From assembly GCA_032871835.1 (NCBI GenBank), contig CM065301.1:17873291-17937290 (forward strand): a stretch of DNA of 64,000 nt, in the 5' to 3' direction. The notes below the pieces were generated by a model. It was not told where the DNA came from, ran no database searches, and was given only the letters and a program-made list of their open reading frames with translations. Positions 1 to 10,516 of the stretch are shown here, in pieces. Position 1 is the stretch's first letter. Each line of letters begins with the position of its first letter. Both the position numbers and the translations under genes were made by a program. The DNA is from Dipteronia dyeriana. Its lineage: Eukaryota; Streptophyta; Magnoliopsida; Sapindales; Sapindaceae.

Positions 1-900
1 TAAGGCATAAAGTAAAGGAATCTTAGCCTAATATTTTTTGAGCTTTGTCTCCATGGCAACAACTGCAGTGCCTAAGCTATCATTTTCACTTCAAGTGTTT
101 AACACTTCAGATATTTCAACTATCTGATGGGTTGCCTGAGAATATATGGGGGAATAGACCTCTGAAAGAGTTACAATGGCATTATAAAAAAATCTTTAAA
201 AATTGAACAAAAACCTTTATCACATACCAATCGTCTGTGGTGAGTGCTTGTGCTTCAGGACAACCATTTTCAACCAATTTCATGTTATAAAAACATGTAA
301 TAGTTGTATCATATTCCAAACAATTTTTCAGCATTAAGTAAGTGGAGTTCCACCTTACCGGCATATCAGTTTGGAATCGTTGAGGTCATAGATCGTTTAA
401 TGTACAATGTCTTTTGAATTCTTGGAATCTAGGATTAAAACTGCCAATCTAAGAAATGGCATCTCTGATGCGATCTATTTGGTCGTTTACTTGCTTCAAA
501 CTAGCCTATACAACTAAATTTATGATATGACATGCATACCATTGATGGAAGAAATAATCTCCATCTTGTGAGATATTTCTTTCAACAAACAATGTAATAG
601 AGATAGTATTTGCAGATGCATTATCTAATGTGATAGAAAGGATGCGATGTGTTATTTGATAAGTTTCTAAAATAGAAATAATGATATTAAAATTATTTTT
701 TACGGTATGTGCAAATTCCTCAACACGAAAACCAAGAATTCTTTTTGTTATCCTCCATTCAGGATCTAAATAGTGTCTCGTGACACATAAATAGTACTAT
801 TTGGAACATGCGTTCCAAATTTCAGAAGTTAATGCAACAGAGACACTAAGATGTTGTAATTCAGCAATCAAGTCATCTCTTTGGGTTTCAAACGATCTTA
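1..900 (-). pseudogene. hAT-1 transposase, middle part (RICESLEEPER-like), broken and running off the window
   Basis: Reading the minus strand from 900 to 1 gives a degenerate hAT transposase of the BED-zinc-finger/RICESLEEPER type. Recognisable in order are a segment around VSVALTSEIW (about 840), a LDNASANT-like catalytic-region motif (about 620), HACHIINLVV (about 530) and the RWNSTYLML block at 364-182. In-frame stops and small gaps separate these blocks. The N-terminal part of the same protein lies at 5694-6221, displaced by the insertion 906-5688. The C-terminal dimerisation part would lie left of base 1. No function is expected. Family assignment is firm; exact ends are not visible. 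Confidence 0.85.
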
Positions 901-1889
901 TCAAATGTAGGGAAAATCACACAACGGAAGCGTAAAAAAAATTAGGGTTTAGTATATTTTTTTTAAAAATCCTTTAAAAGAAAGAACCTTAGCCCTATAA
1001 TAATTGATGTATATTAAAAGTGTCGTACCTTTTTTTTCGTTATGATTGAACTAGTGTCGAATTGAATCCGTAAGATCTTCCAATCCAATCACGAACGTGA
1101 ATCACCTAGGAGTGTGGACTCCCTTTCTTTAAATTGTATACATGAGAATGGAAACAAACAAAATCTTCTTCTTTGTTTGCCACAATAATCCTCCAAGAGT
1201 GTTAGGTTTTAGTTTATGTTGCCATTAATTCCATATCAAAATGATGTTTACTTGTAATGATTTAGTTATTCAGATTCATGATGCTTCAAGCTTCAAAGAA
1301 GGATGAACAGTAAGTCAAAGCAAGTTCTAAGTCTTCAAAGAGAAATGATGCAATTTGGTTCTACAAAGGTATACTAAGACCTTATCTTTCTCTTACAAGG
1401 CTTAGGCACACACATACAATTCATTCATATATGTCCCTGCATCATTGTGCACCATGTATAACACATTCATACACTTAAAGATGAATGCTCATGCATTGGT
1501 ATGGAAATAACATGTTTTGGAAATGTATGATTGGAGACTATCTTTATGTAGTTTGTATTCTAGTGTGAATTATGTTTGTGTGTGTATTTGTTTGTATAAC
1601 ATGGATATTGAACTTGAATTTAGTCTTAAATCATTCTTGATTGAGTTCCGGTCATTTCGGTTACTCATACTATTGATTTCAAGTTCTAAGTCAAAAGATA
1701 CTACACTTTCAACTCATATTGCATACATTCTCTTTGTCTTCGTATATCGAGTCAAATTATTATTTTCTAAGTTAAGTATCTTATATGTCCATGTCCATGT
1801 GAGAGTTACGGTTTGTAATCCACAAACAGATTTAAATTATGAGTTTAGAGGCCAGAGAACAGTCAAAGAACGTGAGGGGAGCGCACGAG

Positions 1890-2005
1890 GAAAAGAAGTG
1901 CAACCAAGCACTCTTTCCCGAGATGGCGCATGGCCATCTCAGGACAGAATGCTTGCTGCCCCGAGATGCCCACGGGCCATCTTGGGCAGCAAGCATGCTT
2001 GGTGC
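1890..2005. repeat. GC-rich palindromes upstream of a TATA-like box
   Basis: This stretch contains the inverted repeat GCTTGCTGCCC (about 1950) and GGGCAGCAAGC (about 1985) with further CGAGATG/CATCT(T/C)GG inverted pairs. It can form a stable stem in an otherwise AT-rich region. It lies some 50-150 bp before a TATA-like box, where U3 regulatory palindromes are expected in Sirevirus-type LTRs. Inference: cis-regulatory block of the LTR. Confidence 0.5.
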
Positions 2006-2999
2006 ACTTAAGGGTATTTTGGTCATTCTTTCTTCATTCTTTTCCCTCTCCTTTATATTCTCATTCCCTCTCACATTTCATTCTAAGAAGAAATTCAAAC
2101 TTGTGTGCAGAAATTTTCTCTCTACATTTTCTCACTTTCCAAACACCATAACATCTTCATTTGAACTCCGATTTGAGTGATTCAAAGTTGAGAATGTTTG
2201 TATATTCATCTTCCATCTTTTCTCTGAAGGTTTAAGTGAGTTTTGTTGCTGTTTTGGGAGTCTAAACACATAAAAACGGAACTGCACCTAAATCAACTAA
2301 GGTATTGATTTTCTCTCAAAGTTTTCTTTTAAAACTTGGTCAATTGCCTTGGGTTTTCTTCTTCAACTTATATATTTGTATTGTAAGTGTTTTGATTTGA
2401 GTTTTGAACTATTTTAAAGCTAGGTTGAGTTTCAATTGAAATCTTACATGTTGAGTTAGGTTTTGATTTTGCCTATGTTTTCACATGTTTGGGATTGTAT
2501 TGTGCTAGCTTTGATTCTAGGACTATTTGATGATCTTTGATTGATTGATTTTGTGAAAAATAGTTCCTCACATGTATGAGGCTCTCTTGGCCAAATTCTC
2601 ACATAATACATGTGCTTATGTTCTTTTGAGCTATTCATGTGTTTTGGTTGAATCTATGATTATGAATATGCTCTAGAACTTTAGCTTAAATCTAAATGAC
2701 TTTGTCATATGGTTTTAGCATGTTTTTGGTTTGTGTAATTTAAACTTGATCTTGTGATTTATGGAACATATCTTGTGATTCAAGTTTAGATCTATGCATG
2801 TATCTAGGTTGTGATTAATGTTGAACATATCTTACATGATCTAGATGATTTAAACATGCATGATTGACTAGACTACATTTGATTTGTGCATTCATGCTCA
2901 TGTCTAGTATTTTTCATAGGATGTGTTGATCATAGCATTCTATGTTACGTGCTTGTTTGCGTTTTGCATTCATGATCACTTAGATGCCTTGTGAGAAGG

Positions 3000-3294
3000 A
3001 AGTCTTGACAATAGGTGTGAGACCTATGTTGTTGAGCAAGAAGTCTTGGCAAGAGGTGTGAGACCTTGGATTGTCAAGCAATGAAGTCTTGGCTAGAGTC
3101 GGGAGGACTCGGATAGTCGAGCAAAAAGTCTTGCCTAGTGTCGTGAGGATCCGGATAGGTGAGCAAGGAAGTCTTGAGTAGAGTCGGGAGGACTCAGATA
3201 GTTGTGCAAGAAGTCTTGCCTTGGGTCGTGAGGATCCGGTAAGGTGAGCAAGGAAGTCTTGACAAGAGGTGTGAGGCCTCAGATTGTTGAGCAT
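3000..3294 (+). repeat. Seven-copy tandem array, unit about 42 bp
   Basis: Units begin with AAGTCTTG at about 3000, 3041, 3084, 3126, 3169, 3211 and 3254, spaced 41-43 bp. Each contains a GTGTGAG or GTCGGGAG/GTCGTGAG core and ends in GAGCA(A). Units alternate in type, so there is a weak higher-order period of about 85 bp. The array lies in the presumed R/U5 part of the Sirevirus-like LTR. Confidence 0.85.
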
Positions 3295-3713
3295 TAGGGC
3301 GACATCTTCATGAGTATGATATGAAGGTAGTTTCTAGGTGAAAAGGTCACTTGAGAGATTGAACTTGTCTTATCTACTAGTGGATTTTGTTTGCCGGTGG
3401 CTGCTAGCCCTTGGATGTTTCCTCTTCGGAGGTTTACCACGTTATATCTTGTGTCAACTTCTCTCTATCCATATCTCTATAGTATTTGTATTTGTCATTT
3501 GAATACTATGGATATAACTCTTTATGTAAGTTGACTTCCTTTCTATAATATAGATTGTGTATGTGTTACAATTACTTGTTTGTATCACACTTTACTTGTT
3601 TTATATATTGATTAAGTATCTTTAATTAATATATATATTGTGATACAAGCAATCTAGAGGGACAAACTTTTGTTTGTTTCTAAGGGAGTCGAAAAAGGTG
3701 TCTAACCTATTCA

Positions 3714-3736
3714 CCCCCCCCCCCCCCCCCCCCCCC
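3714..3736 (+). repeat. Poly-C tract (23 C)
   Basis: An uninterrupted run of 23 C sits in the motif TATTCA-(C)n-TCTAGG. A shorter C-run in this context is typical of copia/Sirevirus LTR ends. Its length may be a sequencing or assembly artefact. Confidence 0.9.
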
Positions 3737-5693
3737 TCTAGGTTAGCCTTGAGCATTTAACCGTATTTGTATAAAAAGAAAAACCAAGAATGCCCGGTCA
3801 CTTGTGAATTATCAATCAATTTGATTGAAACTCGTGTGAACCTTGATTCGATGTTTTACACAAAACCCTTTTGATGCAAAGGATACTAATGTACTATCGA
3901 AAACAAAAACGTTCCCTCTTTTCTCTATTCTTGGCCGAATTCTTCATACAATGAGTTGGATGAAGTTTTATTTTTTAAAACAATAAAAAATAAATAAAAA
4001 ACAACTTCTCAAACCAAAAATTATGTCTTGGTCTAGTTTAATAGGTAGTATATATATGAGACCAAATCCTCATCTAAGAAGGATTTACTTGGTAGGCAAG
4101 AATCCTTTCCTTATGTGGATTTACTTGGAGACCAAGAATCTTTTTCAAAAAAAGAATTCTTTTCTACACCAAGACTCCTAATCCAACTCATTAGTGTATT
4201 TGTGACCATATTAAAGACTTCCTAATTTGACTAGATAAATAATTTCTTTTATATATCTACTTATCAAATATAGTCTTTAATATTAATTATACTACCAACA
4301 ATAGTATAATATTAGGTAGTATAATATTAGGAGACATTCTCCTAGTTGAAAAACGATTTTGATTTTTAATTAAATAAATAAATAATTACCAAATTAATTA
4401 ATGTCCATTTAATTAAATAATAAAATAAAAAATAATATAATAAGCTATTTTATATAGCCTTGCCACCCAAGACCACACATGGGCATATATATTATTTTTC
4501 TTATTTTATTAAATCCATTGGACCTAAATAAAAAGTCCACATATGAACTATACCCATTCTTAGTAAAAGAAACAAGTCAACATGCCTTAATACAATTATA
4601 GATGGATCCATATATTAGTCCGGTAGAATATATCAAGTGATCCATACAAGTTCGTGTGGATTAGGGATCTTGGCGAACTATCTAAATTTAAGCTCCAATA
4701 GACATAACCTAATCACAACCAATAAATGATTCACTTAGGTCCGATCTATTAATTTTAGTTCATTTCACTAAAGAACTAAAATTGAACTCTTAAATAAAGA
4801 TAGAATAAGTTAATATTGCTCATTCATACCCTAGACAACTTTATTGGATATAGTGTATCCTTGTGAAGAATACCAGTAATCGTCAAGAGCTCATAGACCG
4901 CCGATAACTCTCCAAGTTACCATATTTACTCATATGACCACATTTTGAACTTGGATATCTTGACTTGTCCAGAAGCCATGTTTCAATAGACACTATTGAA
5001 AACTTAACGTTAAGATTTAATATTCAATACCTCAAAATATCCATATGATGGTATTCTACTCACATTTAATAAATGGAGTCACAATGTCCATATCTATAAA
5101 TGAAGTCCTCTATCAATTAACAAATGAATACCACCAAACTATCGAGGATAGACTATACTATATAATCGTACTCATTGATAGCTCAAATGATAACACTTGC
5201 AACCATAAGTCTATCATTTATCTCAGGATTGAGATAGACTCTCTGATTGTCTTCAAGTGAAAACTTTTATCCATTGACGGTTCTAGATAAAGTATTCACT
5301 GTGATCCAATTCAATGCACCCAATGCACTAGATTCTTTTGTCCAAAGACACCACACTTTGATGATTTTAGACTCATAATAACACATTTGATCTCACTCAA
5401 ATGCAAAGAATCTACAACTTTGACAAGATTAAGGCGCCCAACATTTATCATAAGTTGTGAATATTATTTAAGACTAACTAAAGAATTGTGTCTACCTCAT
5501 ACATATCTAGATATATGAACAATTCTTCTTTACTCATTGTCTTTTGACCTTATAATTATTTACTTTTGACAATTATAATAATTAAACTATAAATGCTATA
5601 AAATTTGTTAAACTAGAAATCACTTTATTAATATGAAAAGATTGTCAAATACATTATTATACTCTTGCTATCGAGCATAATCCCAACATCAAA

Positions 5694-6221
5694 TCGTTTC
5701 TAGCGGTGGTTCTAGAAACAGTTTCAAATAGGGGGTTAAATGTAGATGTGACCAATTCCTTAAGAAAAACATTGTCAGCAAAATTTATCGGTTGATCAGT
5801 TTGTGCAATGTATCGTACCAAGCAATTTTCAGCGTGCACGGGGTAGTACCGCCACGTAGCAACGGACCCATCTGGATGCCGTTGTAGTTGTGTTTAGGTT
5901 GTAGTGTCTACTTATCCATATGCAGGCATGCATTTCTCCATATGTCTTCTCAAATGACTGGTTTCATTTATACTACCGGAATAGTCCATAGGACAAAACT
6001 TATATTTAGCTATGGGGACGGTCGGTCGTCCCGTCTAGGAGTGTCATTTGTACTATATCAAAACACTGTCAGACATCTAGTGTAAATTTTTTAGGACGTG
6101 ATGTTGATGTAGCGGTGGAACCGGAAGGTCCCGCTTGGGTTTGCGTTGGTTCAGAAAGTTCAACATCATTATTCAGAATGTTCAAACCGTTCAGTAAATA
6201 AGACTACTGATTATGATCCAT
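5694..6221 (-). pseudogene. hAT-1 transposase, N-terminal part with damaged BED zinc finger
   Basis: Minus-strand reading from the probable ATG at 6219-6221 gives a polar, Ser/Thr/Pro-rich leader, then a BED-type finger (KFCPMDYS and HLRRHMEKC) at about 6010-5930. Next come LVRYIAQTDQPINF and FNPLFETVSRTTARND at 5839-5694, the usual segment after the finger in RICESLEEPER-like hAT transposases. The first metal-binding Cys of the finger reads Tyr (KYKFC where KCKFC is expected). Several in-frame stops and shifts are present. The frame continues at 900 after the insertion 906-5688 is removed. It is a dead transposase. Confidence 0.8.
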
Positions 6222-6250
6222 TTCTTGAAATATAAATATTAACTCATTAG

Positions 6251-6800
6251 TCATTAATAGTCACATTAAATTGATTAATTTACTAACAAAATATATTAAA
6301 ATTAACTACTACATTTAAAATACTTAATTTACTAACTAAAAATTATTAAAATTAACTACTACACATAAAATGCTTAATTTACTAACTAAAAAAATATTGA
6401 AATTCACTACTACATATAAAATGCTTAATTTACTACCACAAAATATTTAAATAAACTACTATACTTAAAAATTATTAACTTACTAAATAAAATATATTAA
6501 AAATAACTACTACACATAAAATGCTTAACTTACTACCACAAAATATTTAAATTAACTACAACACTTTAAAATCTTTAATTTACTAACTAAAAATATTAAA
6601 ACTCACTACTGCACATAAAAATCGTAATTTACTAACAAAAAATATTAAATATAACTACTACAAATTAAATTCATTAGCTTACTAACAAAATATATTAAAA
6701 TTAACCACTACAAATTAAATTCATTGACTTACTAACAAAATATATTAAAATTAACTACTGTCAATTAAATTCATTAACTTACTAACAACATTGTCATATG
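6251..6800 (+). repeat. AT-rich minisatellite, ten copies of about 50 bp
   Basis: Units of the type (A)TTAACTACTACA...TTAATTTACTAAC recur with cores at 6301, 6351, 6401, 6451, 6501, 6551, 6601, 6651, 6701 and 6751, a strikingly exact 50-bp period despite base changes. The array lies directly upstream (minus strand) of the hAT-1 transposase ATG, so it belongs to the leader of that element, and it ends at the gypsy LTR. Confidence 0.85.
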
Positions 6801-6826
6801 TGAATTTTACTAGGCGTTCACGTCAT

Positions 6827-7646
6827 TGACAACGAGGATAAAATTGCCAGGTGGACATCCGAATAGGCATTCAGAAAATATCCTACAAGACATCACCAAA
6901 GAAGAGAAGCCCGAATAAACAAGTATTGAACAAGACCTGCTCGGGGTCAGTTAAACATACTCGGGGCTAGTTTGTGACATTTTTTACTCGGGATCAGATG
7001 ATATCATTCGGGACCAGCTGATATCGTTTCCTACTCGGGACAAACATAAAGAAAAATAAAAAGTCCAGCGCGTAGCTCACACGAATCGAGTCATTAAAAT
7101 TCACGAAGATATCCATATCAAAGAGAAATTTCAAGAAGAGCAGAATTATCAAGCAGAGGGTTCCTAATCAGGCAACAATTTTTCTTCTTCAAAAAGACTA
7201 CGCTCTTATAAGGAAATAAGTCCTAATTAGACTACATTACTAGAGTTCCATTCGATCTCAATACAAGTCTCTGAAACAGGAAAGAAGACTACTTCGAACA
7301 AGTAAACAATCATAATTAAATACAAAGATCTTTTATTACTTGTACAAATAAGATTAGGGTTCTATGGACATATAAATAGACTCATAATCTCGTCACAAAA
7401 AGATATACAACAATCATAGATAAATACAGAGAGAAGAAAGAGAGATCGAGAATTGTAATTATATTTTTTCATAGTAGATTTTGGCTTGGTGGATCATTCG
7501 ATCACCCGTGGACGTTTCTCCGGTCATCGAAGTTTTACCACGTAAAAAACTTGCGTCCGATTACTTTCTCCTTCTCTTTCTCTTTAAAATCACAGCTAAA
7601 ATCCAATCATTGTTGGCTTTTCTCATACATCCAGAAATCAACGTCA
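6827..7646 (+). mobile_element. 5' LTR of a truncated Ty3/gypsy element
   Basis: The LTR begins TGACAACG and ends CAACGTCA (short inverted termini). It has a TATA box at 7370-7377 (TATAAATA) and is followed three bases later by a primer-binding-type sequence and then gag. GTCAT (6822-6826) would be the left target-site duplication. No 3' LTR was found: the element is cut off near 10085, so the right TSD cannot be checked. Confidence 0.75.
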
Positions 7647-7649
7647 ATA

Positions 7650-7668
7650 ATTGGCGCTAGAAGGAGGG
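7650..7668 (+). promoter_or_regulatory. Primer-binding site of the gypsy element
   Basis: ATTGGCGCTAGAAGGAGGG lies directly after the LTR end. TTGGCGC plus purine-rich sequence is the usual look of a plant Ty3/gypsy primer-binding site. I do not assign the tRNA. Confidence 0.6.
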
Positions 7669-7695
7669 GCCAAACCTTCGACTTAATTAAAGGTA

Positions 7696-9540
7696 ATGGC
7701 AGGAAGCAGAAACAGTTCTGGGGATGTCCAAAAATCTCCAGATAACTTCCATGTTGGCAGTAGCTCGCGAGATCTCACTACAACCACAGAGAACCAAACT
7801 ATATTCCTGGCGGGGATCCAACAAGTTCTTTCGACCAGCGGAGACCTGACACAACGCTTCCGAGAGACCTTGCAACCATTGGTAGCAGACGCAGCAAAGG
7901 AAGGAGTTGATCTACTGGCTGCAGAATAAGTGAAACCTCCTAACCTCCCACCTGTAAGGCTTCGTTCGGTTATAGTAGGGCCAGAACTAAATACACCAAA
8001 AGCCAAAAATAACTCTGCTCCAATCAATCAGGCTGGATGTGAAACACCTGAAGATGAACGACCACGCCAGAAGCAGAACCATGATCAGACAGTCCGTGCT
8101 AGACACCGTAAACATGACCGACACAAGGATCGGTCGTCATCAGAAGATAGAGATCAGCACCATCAAAAGCGTTATCATGGAATCATACTTGAAACCCGGT
8201 ATCAAAGTGAAGAGCCAAAAAGAGGAATGGCAATCACCCAGCGGTTCAACCATCAGGGAAGTCCGGTGGGAGATAGAGATGTCATAATCCAGAGCCTAAC
8301 TCGAGAAGTCGAGAACAATAGACGTCAAATGGACGCACTGGTCAGACGTTATGGGTACAACGATTTATCTGACGAGGATTCTGACAACCCGTTCACTATG
8401 GACATCCTACGGACTTCATTCCCATAAAGATTCAGGATACCACACGTGGAGCAGTTCAAGAAAGATACATACCTAAAAGAACATGTCAGACGCTATAAAA
8501 GTGTTATGGCTCAGTATGCCCATATCGATCCCTTACTATGCCTAAACTTTCCATAAACTCTAGGAGACATGGGCTCAAGATGGTTCGGGAGATTACCCCC
8601 AACAAGCATCAGAAGTTTCAGTAAACTGAGCAGGAGTTTCTCAAGGCAATTTATGAGCAATGTTCATAGGAAAAAATCAGTGGCTTACCTTTCTAAAATA
8701 AAACAAGGGAAAGATGAGTCGCTGAAGAAATACCTGGAGAGATTCGGCCAAGCAGTATCAGAAATCGGCAGTGCAAACGATGAAGCGATAATTGTTGCAT
8801 TCATCAACAACCTATAGAATGGACGGTTGTCTTTTGACCCGAGAAGAGCCCGCTTGACCAGATATTCAGATATGATGGATATGGCAGGAGGATATGCACT
8901 GGCCGAAGAAGAAGAGTTAGCCACTGGAGGATGCTACATGTATGGAGGAAAACCCGAAAAAGACGTTGAGTCCAAGGTGCAGAACCAAAAAGGAAAACAG
9001 AAAGGAAACAGCAAAGAAAATAGTAAGGATGAGGGAAGCGAGAGTAATACCGAACAGACTACGAAAAAATACCGAGGTAGATACACCAACTACACCCCTC
9101 TTAAGAAAAAGCATGAGGAATCCTGGCCACTAGAAGCAAAAAATCTGGTACAAGAGCCACGACGACAGTCTCAATTCGCCCGGCGGGATACAACCAAATA
9201 CTACAGATTTCATAAGGAAACTGGTCATGAGACTTTCAAATGTTACCAGCTCAGAGATTACATAGAAACCCTCATTCAGGAAGGGCATCTTCAGGATGTA
9301 ATCTTGAAAAGGGATGAGAAGTCGAAAACAATGAAAGAGATCAGGGCCGATCACAGCTCTGGTCGAAATCAAAGGGTCAGTCCAGAGGCCAATGAAGTAA
9401 TACATACAATCTTTGGAGGACCATCCACTAGGAGAAGTAACCGAGAGCAAACACAGGAAATCAAAGAGGCAATAGAAGCAAGACATAACTTTGATGTGAA
9501 CTCGGTGGAGCCAGACCCGAAAAGGGTAAAGAAAGGATAG
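7696..9540 (+). pseudogene. Ty3/gypsy gag, four in-frame stops
   Basis: One frame runs from ATG 7696 to TAG 9538 and is interrupted only by stops at about 7927, 8425, 8554 and 8815, with no obvious frameshift. Visible parts are a polar N-terminus, a basic RHRKHDRHKDR stretch, the retrotransposon gag core (WFGRLPPTSIRSFSKLS and KYLERFGQAV, 8569-8817) and a zinc-knuckle-like segment (YYRFHKETGHETFKCYQL, about 9201-9255). The stops are TAA/TAG where CAA/CAG would fit, as expected from C-to-T decay of a silenced copy. It lies between the LTR and protease remnants, the normal element order. Confidence 0.8.
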
Positions 9541-10085
9541 GACCCAATAATATTCACATAAGCAGACTCACATGGGGTCGACGTTCGACCAAATGGCGCC
9601 TTAGTCGTAAGTGCCCGGATTGGTCACCGGGAAGTTAGGAGAATCTTGATAGATAATGGAAGTTCGGCAAACATTCTCAATGTAGCCGTTTACGATCAAC
9701 TCAGGTTGGACTGAAAGGATCTACAACCTTTCCATACCCCACTCAGAGGATTCGGAGGAATTGAAGTCAGGTCACTCGGGACGGTAAAGCTACATGTGAA
9801 GATCAGAGTGGCACATTGTCAGAGAACTTTATTGCTCGACTTTGTGGTAGTAGACTTAGACAATTGGCCGTATAATACGTTGTTGGGTCGGCCATTCTTA
9901 AATAAAACTAAGGCCGTAACGGCCACTTATGCCTTAATGATCAAGTTCCAGACCGAACAGGGGGTCGGTGTAGTCAAGGGATCCCAAGAGATGGCCTGAA
10001 GAGCTAACATGTCAGTATACAAAAACAAAAATGATGAACATGTTTGCACTATAACGCAGCTCAGTCAGAACAAAGAGTTACTGAT
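9541..10085 (+). pseudogene. Ty3/gypsy aspartic protease remnant; element truncated here
   Basis: Following gag in the same region, the sequence reads a retropepsin-like domain: ILIDNGSSANIL (about 9645, the active-site loop with DNGS) and later NTLLGRPFLNK (about 9870-9905). Stops interrupt it at about 9558, 9712 and 9997. Reverse transcriptase, RNase H, integrase and 3' LTR are missing: after about 10085 the sequence changes to the 5' region of hAT-1. The element is a deletion remnant. Confidence 0.7.
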
Positions 10086-10087
10086 AT

Positions 10088-10516
10088 TCAAATTCGTAAA
10101 ATATAGAGAATTGGAGAATGGAGAGAATGAGAGAAAGTGAATGAAAAATGGAATGGATGGGAGCATTTATAGATAAATTTGAATTGTGGGTCAAAATATA
10201 AAATAGAAGACTTTAGGGGCCATTTTATATTTGTTTTACCTCCAACAGTTGAATTTGCGTTGGATTGGTTGGGAAAAAAATGTTGGTCCAAACGGTCGGA
10301 CCACTGGACCAGTTCGGCGTGCCGGCCGTTGGGCTTAGCACGCCGGAGTGGTGTGCCGTGGCTAGCTGGCACGGTGGATCTGGTACCTAAGGCCCGGCAC
10401 GTGACCCGTCTATGTGCCGGCACACCTCCTCCGTGGGCCTTGCTTGGCACAGCTAACCCCACTTCACAGGCCGGACGAACTGGCCTCTTTGGGCCCGATC
10501 CACTTTTACAGCACTA
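10088..10516 (-). mobile_element. 5' terminal region and promoter of hAT-1
   Basis: On the minus strand this begins TAGTGCTGTAAAAGTGG, a hAT-like terminus. It continues with GC-rich subterminal repeats (GCCGGCACG and variants, 10310-10430), a TATA-like TCTATAAATG at about 10170 and a pyrimidine-rich leader. The hAT-2 element in this window has the same layout (subterminal repeats, TATA, CT-rich leader, transposase). The gypsy element 6822-10085 thus sits in the hAT-1 leader. Confidence 0.55.

Larger units (their letters stand above)
1199..3783 (+). mobile_element. Sirevirus-like LTR fragment nested in the 906-5688 insertion
   Basis: From TGTTAGGTTT at 1200 the sequence shows features like those of Sirevirus (Ty1/copia) LTRs: GC-rich palindromes (about 1890-2005), a TATA-like TTTATATTC at about 2052, an internal tandem array (3000-3294) and the phrase CTATTCACCCCCC...CTCTAGG at 3708-3742. 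The flanks share CCAAGA (1193-1198 and 3784-3789), a possible target-site duplication. The right end is A-rich (about 3770-3783) rather than a clean LTR terminus, so the right boundary is uncertain. No coding sequence is present. Confidence 0.45.
906..5688 (-). mobile_element. LTR-derived insertion (probably a solo LTR, itself interrupted) in hAT-1
   Basis: The insertion starts TGTAGGGA and ends TCCCAACA, an almost perfect 8-bp terminal inverted repeat. It is flanked by identical 5-bp target-site duplications TCAAA (901-905 and 5689-5693). Deleting it with one TSD copy puts the hAT-1 frame back in register across the joint (RNDLIRSFETQRDDL on the minus strand), which fixes both edges. Read on the minus strand it begins TGTTGGGATTATGC and ends GATTTTCCCTACA, like a plant LTR. 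No retroviral-type coding region was seen in it, so a solo LTR of about 2.2 kb carrying a second insertion (1199-3783) is the simplest reading. The rest (3790-5680) is AT-rich and without a gene. Confidence 0.75.

Noticed and set aside
1517..2180. Open frames of up to 164 codons in the LTR region
   Set aside because: They overlap the GC-rich palindromes, match no known family and lie in LTR sequence; chance frames.
2990..3300. CRISPR-like appearance of regularly spaced repeats
   Set aside because: The units are contiguous tandem copies without unique spacers, within a plant LTR.
3714..3736. Poly-C (and poly-G at 15017-15042) as functional G-quadruplex elements
   Set aside because: Both lie in dead retroelement sequence and long homopolymers are error-prone in assemblies; no further support.
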